A program made the position numbers and the translations under genes. Shown in pieces: positions 56,863 to 64,000 of a stretch of 64,000 nucleotides of DNA (position 1 is its first letter; each line of letters starts with the position of its first letter). Under the pieces are notes generated by a model. It did not search any database. It was not told the DNA's origin and saw only the letters and a list, made by a program, of their open reading frames with translations. Source of the stretch: Acephala macrosclerotiorum (lineage: Eukaryota; Ascomycota; Leotiomycetes; Helotiales; Mollisiaceae); the NCBI GenBank assembly GCA_014904845.1, contig MU119407.1:37172-101171 (forward strand), written 5' to 3'.

Positions 56863-58200
56863 CGAAAGAGGAAGCTACTACGCCGTGTAGTATTTAATGA
56901 ATATCATTTTTCATTTACAGCTAGTGATTACCGGCCCAAGCTACGGCAACTAGGTCATTTTCAGGTGCTCCGATGCCCCATGATCTTGCTGACAGCGACA
57001 CTTCCACCCATTCGACTCGATGAATTGCGAGAGGTGATGCACTAACCGACTTTCGTCTGATCCGTATAAGCACGGTTCGGGCCAATATCCGGTACACGGT
57101 GCGGCGATGTCCCAATAAAAGTGCATTGAAGCTAAGCTTAATGTCCTCACGTCAGCAATCCAATGTAACGCTTTCGGCCGCCTCTATCGGCGATTGGTTG
57201 TTATTGCACCAGTAGCTAAAATATGTTTCAGTCTAAGCAATGATAATGTGCAATCAATCTCTGGGCTTGGGAGCCATTGCTCTTGGCGGTCCCTCTTTTC
57301 CACCCTGAAATCTTCGTCGGCCACATGTACCAGTTCTTGTGCAGTGCTCGCACGCTAGACCAAATACAGTTATTTACTTAATACAATAGAGTGCCTGGGT
57401 TGTATAAAGTACTATAACCTTTTTCGATGACTTTTGGCTGCGGCCTCCGCGGCTTTACCAATTACAAGCAATTTCCCCAGCGATTGCGGTGTCGAGGTGA
57501 GGCTTGGCAGTCACCTCTACCGTCCTCAATAATACGTTCTATTGGCTGCAATCTCCGTATAAGCCTAGGAATTAAACTTATTTTAAACTTCGACTTTAAT
57601 TATAACCTTAATCGCGACGACCACGGAAAGCAATGGAGCCAGCAAGCGCACTTCAGTGATCCCCTGTTGATATTACATTTCTCTGTTGCTTAGGGCGCCC
57701 TTGGATTCATTCGTTCTAGCCCAGTGAGCTTATTTCATTATTAACTTGGCAAAGCACTAACGTATAACGACGAAGCGGCCGACAATCGCACGATTCGAAG
57801 GAACTTTGGGGTCTATTTTCAACACCTTCCTCGTTCATCTTCTAGTATACTAAACTTAGAACGCCCCGCCACCACAGTATCGTGATATCTAGCTTCGTAA
57901 GAACATTTATCCCTTTAGTCGCACAAAGCAATATTGCAATGTTTGGAAACGAGCAGAATGGCTGTCACGATAATGAGCCAGCGTGGAAATTGCTCCTTCT
58001 CAGTTCCACCAAGCGGCCGATGCTCCATATTCAAGCTAAGACATCCGCTACAGCTCTTACGATATTCCTATCGAGTCCTCAATGCAACTAAGATATGAGG
58101 TGGTCGGCGTCAAGGTCCCGTATTTCTTATTGACATTCCTATTATAGGTAGGTTCCAATGAAGAATGAACTAGATCATGCAATGCAAATGGAGAATGGTC
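56863..58200. other. Non-coding interval
   Basis: About 1.3 kb of mixed composition with motif-free short frames (for example 56854-57045, 57427-57693). No recognised gene or RNA. Confidence 0.45.
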
Positions 58201-58209
58201 TATAAAAGG
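58201..58209 (+). promoter_or_regulatory. TATA box of copy B
   Basis: TATAAAAGG about 80 bp ahead of the ATG at 58287, a good TATA match and position for a strongly expressed fungal secreted-protein gene. Confidence 0.55.
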
Positions 58210-58286
58210 CCAAGTCCTCTCATTCTCATTGTACTCAAGACAAATCATCAGACACACATCTTTACCAACTGCAAGAGAACCTCAAA

Positions 58287-59277
58287 ATGCTGCTTTCACA
58301 GATTCTTTTGATCCCATCCCTCCTCGGGCTAGCTACCAAAATCATAGCAATCCCAGTCCAGGAAATCGACATCACTCCATCAAGCATCAACTCCACATAC
58401 GTCCAGTGTGGTACTGGAACCGACTTGACCAACCTGGGAGACGAAAACTGTGTAAAGATGAAGCCCTTTGTCAATAAGGTCTATCGTCATGATTTGCAAG
58501 ACGACGGAACCTGGACGGTCTCTGTGTCTAACAAGACTGTCCAGGAAGCAGAGGCTGAGAGCAAATTGTCTGCAAGGCACACGGATGAGGAGCTTGCTCA
58601 GCTTGCGAACCGGGATGTCCCGTGTCGAACCTACGTGGAGACTTGGTTCACGACTGATAACTGGGGCTACTGGTACAATCAGTGGAAGCAAGTTGGCCAG
58701 GTACGTATTTAAGAGAGAATCTGCTTTATTCCATCACTCTCGACACATCTCTCAATTCTAAAATCAGGGTTCTGAGACTTGTACTCTGCATTACATGAAG
58801 ATCTGACACAAATTTCATGAACAGTGTTTCTACTGCGACAGCTGCGACTTCGCTGCTCAGTATTCTGCATCTGTTACGCAGACCTGAACATATGGTCTCG
58901 GAGCCCAGCTTGATTCCGCAATCTCAGCCACCTTCGGGTACTCCTGGGGCTACTCACAGGGCTTTGCTAACACCTTCACCTGCTACTGGCTTCCTGGGTC
59001 AACTTATGGTTGCCATTCCGTGTGGTTCCAACCATTGATGACATATCATAATGGATGGCCAAATTACCAGGTCCACGCTTCTAATCCGCCCGTTTGTGGC
59101 TTCACAACAACTGGCCATGTTTGGGCTTATGCTAACGTCAACCAATTCCCGAATCATGACGGTAGCATCAATTCTGGGAACTGGGGTTGTGACAGTGGTT
59201 GTCAAGGTTCTGACTATCGCCAGTGTCAATATGGCAATTATGGTGGTTCACTATCCAAGCTGAGAAAGTCGAATTGA
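58287..59277 (+). pseudogene. Secreted Cys-rich protein of unknown function, copy B
   Basis: Exon 1 58287-58700 and exon 2 58825-59277, with a 124-nt intron. Signal peptide MLLSQILLIPSLLGLATKII. Then TYVQCGTGTDLTNLGDENC, DDGTWTVSVSNKTVQEAEAE, RDVPCRTYVETWFTTDNWGY, the splice into CFYCDSCDFAAQYSASVTQ, then YGLGAQLDSAISATFGYSWG, YGCHSVWFQPLMTYHNGWPN, and NWGCDSGCQGSDYRQCQYGN. Copy A (35556-36425) has the same blocks in the same order. The only defect seen is a TGA at 58885-58887, where copy A has TGG (Trp), so the gene is otherwise whole. It would be about 289 residues if intact. Family and function are unknown. The intron sits at a different place from that of copy A. Confidence 0.7.
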
Positions 59278-59719
59278 GTCATTTCGACTTTATTTCCTAT
59301 ACAACCATTTAGCGTGGAATTGCCGAGAAAGTTAATTCGAGTTAGTCAATTCGACTTATTAGGGTTACGTCCAAATAAGCTTGGATGCCGCTTAAAATCG
59401 AGTATGAGTTGGCCCAGGCATATGCGACATCAACTCTGTCGAGATTTCCATTAGAACCCCGTTATTAAGTGGGTTTTACGAGAAGATAGTTATCGTCGTC
59501 GAGTTTTGATGGAAGAAGCAGATGTACAGGCCAAGTCAATCAAAATGCGGATCCCAAGCATAAAGTGAGTATAAAAATATAAAAGTATAAAATCGGAAAT
59601 TACAACCAGTTATCGCGCGCATGGGTTAAGAGTATAGATTCAGAACGCGTTTAATAAAGGACGTATAGAGTAAAGAGAGCAAAGAATTAAGTCAATTCGA
59701 TTTATATATTTTTTGAATT
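59278..59719. other. Subtelomeric spacer with short direct repeat
   Basis: Two similar units, GAGAAAGTCGAATTGAGTCA at about 59262 and GAGAAAGTTAATTCGAGTTA at about 59325, each followed by TTCGACTT. The rest is AT-leaning with no frame of interest. It leads into the helicase relic. Confidence 0.4.
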
Positions 59720-62700
59720 ATGGATCTATTTGTGTATTTCTCAGTTTAGCGTATAATCGTGTGTTTTAGTGCAAGTATAGCGTATTATCTAGTGGTATCG
59801 ACGTACATTTGAGAGATAAAGACAAGTATAATATGCCGCAGACCGAACGGACGCGTATTATCCAACACATTTAAGCCATTGAAGAGTTGGTTACAAGTCG
59901 GGCAGAATTGAATAAATTGGTTTTCCCATTGGCAAATAGTTTTTTTATTTCCGAGTTGCAATTACTAAGGACAGATAGAATACAGTGTGAATTCGAAGAC
60001 GATAACAGTAGATCATGTCGGTTTATTAGTTGTCATAAAGATCAGATTCGGAAGTATTGTCGAGAAGAGTATGAGTGGAAGAATAAGCAGAAGAGTAGAC
60101 TCAAAACAAGGATAGAAAAGCGATTCCCATGGAGAAGTGGCGTCTATTACCAGCATTTTTTCGTTCGCGATCCCGGAGCCCAGTATTTCGAGGTTCGAGC
60201 GGAGGAATCTAGTCTAGTCATATCGTCCGAAGACGTTGATTTAGATGCGGCCAAGACGGCGTTGAAGCAAGCCATGCAGCAAACAGAAGAAGAAACACGC
60301 CGCCAGATCACCGAATCGAAGAAAACTCGAAAGTCAAATCCATGGTTGCGTCGCGTAGAGTAGATTGAGTATTTGGAAGCGTTTGATCGGAAAAAATTGC
60401 GAGAATTGATTGTTTCCGTTAAGGACGACGAGCTCGAGTTGAAAGTGTTATGCAAAGCGTTTAATTGGTTAATTTAGGACGCACAATACTATTGTATTCG
60501 ATCGGTGGCTGGATTAGAGGTATTGTTTGAGGCGAATCGGAAAAAAGTGGATAAAAACGTTCGAATGCCGTTTGACAGTTGGATGGATATTACTACTGTG
60601 AAAGCGTATACAGAGATTTGTAAACAGTTGTTGCGTTATATTTTTCGGTCCAAAAGCGTCGATTCGAAGAAGCGGCCGAGATATGAATTGACGAAAAGGT
60701 AGTAGATGTATATTGAGAACGTGTGGATGAACGTTGAGAAATTTGTGTGGTAGAAAGAGGAGTAAGGAGATTTAGAAAGTGAAAAAAAGAAGGCGGTGAA
60801 AGAGTCGGACGAAGAGATTGAATAGATGGATCGGATCCAGCGGTAGATTTTGCGATTGTGGATAGCGTTATTGAACCAGTTATTGTAGAACAACGAGTAC
60901 AAGAGCGTGTTAATTAGTGGGTTGGTCGTATTAGGGATGCGAGAGGACGACGAGTGGTTGGATGCCGAGGATTATACGCTCAAATATTCGGTCGTGATCA
61001 AGTTGGCCCGGTTGATAGTAGTTCGAAAAGCGTACGAGCAACGACGAGAATCCATTGCACAATACGAGAAGCGTGGTTTGAGTACAAAAAAAGCCCGGGA
61101 TAAAGTAGATAGTCATTACGTGTTAACGCGGCGGTTGGTTTACGCGTTTATGACTATGGTTTACGACGGCAAAAACTTCAAATCTATGCAATGGTTATAT
61201 TGCAGTCGGTCGTACGATTTCAAGATCCGGTATACTACTATCGCAAAGGGGAAAATTCAGTAGATTGAGGACGACGTTTTATATTTCAAAATCCGGTTTA
61301 GTATGAATCGGTTTCGGGGGATGATTTATGGGTTGATTGGAGAAGTACGAGAGGAATTGTTTGAGAAGTTGATAATAGTGAGAAGGAGTAGCGACGGAAA
61401 AGTAAATGGGAAGTAGGTATCGTTAATTTATTGGAATAAGATGGTGGACTAATCGTTCGAGACGAAGATTAGATGGTCGTTTTTAGACGACGAGTAGAAC
61501 CAGTTTGTCGCGTGCAAGCAGTGGTAGTTGTACGAGCGGATGTATACGGAAGGGCCGTTGAGAGAGCAGTTTATGGATGTGGAGAAATTGAAGAGAGAAG
61601 CCGTAATCGCATACTAGTGTCACGTGAAGCGGTTTCAAGAGTTATTATGGGTTTTGATGCATTTGTGTAGTGGGTAGTCAATTCGAGTACTCGAGTTATT
61701 GGGAATGCGGTGAAAGAACACGGTATATGGAAGAGTGAAAAACATTTTCATTGAGAAAAGATTAATTGCGTTCGTGGCTATGTACTATAAGAAGTATCGG
61801 AGCAGTGGAAACATCAAAATCATTTATCGGTATTTGCCACGAGAAGTGAAAGAATTGTTAGTGTATTATTTGTGGTTGGTTTTGTCGTTTTAAAAGAAGT
61901 TACAATTTTAGATAACGGGATTGTCGAGTAGTAATCCATTTTTGTGGAGAGATGGTCAAAAAAAGAAGTATCGACAGTAGACGGGACTCAAGCGGAAGTA
62001 GTTTAAGCCCGTGGAGAGAGACGATGTTCTAGAAGAGAAACGAAGAAAGCTGGAAGTACTAGGTGAGAATGAGAGCAGGCAATAGACGAGGTTGGTATTC
62101 CAGTGTCAGGCACGTACATGGACGTTCGAACGAGTCCAGAAGATTTTAAAGGAAGGCGCTATAAGATGAATAAGCGTGAATAAATTGAATATTAGTGGAT
62201 ATCGCCAGATTACTATTACTATATCCCGGCGGTATTGTCGAGAAGACCGATTTGAGGAAGAGAAGAGTAAGTTAAAGGAGAGTAAGAATTGGAATAAGGA
62301 TAATGCCGATAGGAACGATTCATGGGATTTGCAAGCCGGCCACGGGATCTATGTTGTAAGTATGATTTACGCTCGGGAGTTGATAGAAAGTAACAATTTT
62401 ATTATCAATCGCCGTGAGAAGTTTCGTCGTGTTAATTACGTATAGTATTGTTTTTTGGGGTTTCCGTTCGCACATCAAGATGTTAGAATGAGTAGAAGAG
62501 TTAAGAGAAAGCGGCAAGTGTATAAGAAAGAGATGCAAAACGCGTAATTGGTCCGGTGAAAGCGATTGCGGGGCGTTAACATTTATTGAGAGTTGGAACA
62601 AATATTGAAAAGTGAGACCCGATTCCGTGGATTGTAAGAGTTCGTATTAGAAGTTATCATGAAGTATTAGAGCCCCATTGTAACGATAATGGGAACCGGG

Positions 62701-63932
62701 GTTAAAAAGACGTTATTGTTCTAGTTATTGACTAAGAGTATGAATTCCGGTACTACTATTGTTATCAGTCTATTAGTTTCATTGCAAAAGCATATAATAG
62801 ACAGATATCAGCAAATCGACATTTCATGTATAAAATGAAACTTTCGACATTGTTATTTCCCCAGTCAGATTGTTATTGTCACGTTCGAGTCAATCGTTAA
62901 TAAAACATTTGAAACGTTTTTGGACCGATTACAAGGATTACATCAATTGGATCGATTCGTGTTTAACGAGTGTTATACGGTATTGAACAGTACGATCGAG
63001 TTCTGGTCCAAGATGCGACAATTAGACGAGTTAATAGAAAAAGGAGAGCAAATGATTTATTTGATGACTATATTACCACTACATGCCGAGCTAGAATTCA
63101 TAAATATCATAAAAATCCGAGTCGAAAATGTTCATATATTTCGAGTCTCTATCAGTCGTTCCAATATTGCGTATTCCGTGGCAGAGTACGAAAAAAATAA
63201 GTTTGAAAAAGAAGATATTATCGCCGTTTGCAGATTAATAGAAGAGAAATTGAAAGAATACTTCGCACTAACTAAAATTATTATATACAGTAGTAGTATT
63301 GTCACTACTCAAAAAGTAAACAATACATTGAATTATCACGCGTATTATCGAAACGTAGACGATGTAACTATCAAAAATGAAATTCGAAAGACGTAAAAAA
63401 ATACAGATAAGTGTATTGTAATTACTATTAACGCATTTGAATTAAGTATTGATCGGTCGAATGTTCGCGTTGTAATTTACATTAAGTCTATTTATCAGTT
63501 GCGAAGTTATAATCAAGAGAATAATCGAGTCGATCGAAATAAAAAAAAAAGTAAAACTATTATTTTAATGTTTATTAGAAAGCAAAAAACATTGTAAAAA
63601 TCACATAAGCAAATACAGCGACAAACAATCACGTTTCACATTACTATAACGACGAAAGAGAAAAAGCGGATTGAGAAGTACAAAGTTAAGCGGTTTGTAA
63701 GTAGTACTAAATATCGGCGGATTTATTTGAATTACGAGATGGATAAGAAGATTGATCGAGTGAAATGCGAGAACGGGAAAAAGCGTTGTAATATGTACCA
63801 AGCAAATAATACTATGATAAACGAATTAAAAGTTCAGCGGCACGCATATATTCAAAGAAAGCAAAAGAAGCAAGATCGGTTGATAAATAGTACTATTGAT
63901 ATCCCATCCAACAGTATTCGGTTTTGCGGCAT
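59720..63932 (+). pseudogene. Telomere-linked OrsD/RecQ-type helicase, RIP-inactivated
   Basis: One reading frame runs for over 4 kb with many TAG/TAA/TGA stops but no detectable shift. The N-terminal part resembles OrsD (DUF3505) proteins: IDVHLRDKDKYNMPQTERTR, then SCRFISCHKDQIRKYCREEY, and GAQYFEVRAEESS. A long middle region follows (WMDITTVKAYTEICKQLLRY, GLSTKKARDKVDSHYVLTRR). The RecQ helicase part begins at about 62640. Its Walker A is GTGVKKT (62692-62712) where GTGxGKT is normal. Motif II is FNECY (62962-62976) in place of F-D-E-C-H, and motif VI is QENNRVDRN (63514-63540) in place of Q-E-x-G-R-A-G-R-D. All these changes are G-to-A or C-to-T. Telomere-linked helicases of this type occur next to fungal chromosome ends. 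The last codons (IRFCGI) join the telomere repeat. Confidence 0.9.
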
Positions 63933-64000
63933 TTAGGGTTAGGGTTAGGGTTAGGGTTAGGGTTAGGGTTAGGGTTAGGGTTAGGGTTAGGGTTAGGGTT
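63933..64000 (+). repeat. Telomere repeat (TTAGGG)n
   Basis: About 11 perfect TTAGGG units to the window edge, G-rich strand reading outward, so this is the true right end of a chromosome or a capped contig. Confidence 0.97.

Noticed and set aside
58885..58887. TGA in copy B as selenocysteine or programmed read-through
   Set aside because: Copy A has a Trp codon there, and filamentous ascomycetes are not known to use selenocysteine; a nonsense mutation is simpler.
61473..61670. 65-residue ORF inside the helicase relic
   Set aside because: Lies in a different frame from the continuous relic frame; chance opening.

Overview
The window is the end of a chromosome of a filamentous ascomycete (Pezizomycotina). 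The right edge is an uninterrupted (TTAGGG)n tract reading outward. Genes have short introns (about 43-62 nt, GT...AG, many with CTAAC/CTGAC-like branch sites), a HET-domain gene, a Fot1/pogo transposon, fungal cell-wall hydrolases, and clear marks of repeat-induced point mutation (RIP, CpA to TpA). A leotiomycete is a reasonable guess, but the sequence alone does not prove it. No database search was possible; family calls rest on motifs read in the translations.

Layout. 1-4150 is an AT-rich, RIP-like block that holds an inverted pair of 258-bp LTR-like repeats and a miniature inverted-repeat element. 4150-13400 is a decayed accessory zone: broken genes for a short-chain dehydrogenase, a methyltransferase, a secreted tandem-domain protein and an HExxH metallopeptidase, then an apparently usable DUF7730-type gene. 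13669-15505 is a complete but mutated Fot1/pogo element with TA target duplication. 15751-19072 carries an intact DUF2855-type gene and a HET gene. 19073-22618 is mostly non-coding and includes the microsatellite-rich leader of a Zn2Cys6 regulator (22619-24887).

26929-39645 is the stable core, in which every gene reads cleanly after splicing: an unknown protein, a DCR2-type phosphatase, a TRM61-type tRNA methyltransferase with a mitochondrial leader, a monoacylglycerol-lipase-like hydrolase, mitochondrial ClpP, a predicted mitochondrial protein of unknown function, and an unknown four-exon protein. One broken secreted-protein gene (copy A, 35556-36425) sits among them. 40135-46136 again holds broken hydrolase genes (type-B carboxylesterase, FAD-oxidoreductase relic, GH5 glucanase). 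They are followed by an intact GH51 arabinofuranosidase and an NmrA-like gene. 51418-56185 is a divergent pair of C2H2-type zinc-finger genes, the second ending inside an inverted-repeat element. 58287-59277 is copy B of the secreted protein, broken by one stop. 59720-63932 is a telomere-linked OrsD/RecQ helicase riddled with RIP-type stops yet still in one reading frame, running straight into the telomere repeat.

The genes do not form an obvious single pathway. The main theme is contrast: core cellular genes are intact, while secreted hydrolases and accessory genes on both sides are decayed by Trp/Gln-to-stop changes and single-base shifts, as expected of a subtelomere under RIP and relaxed selection.
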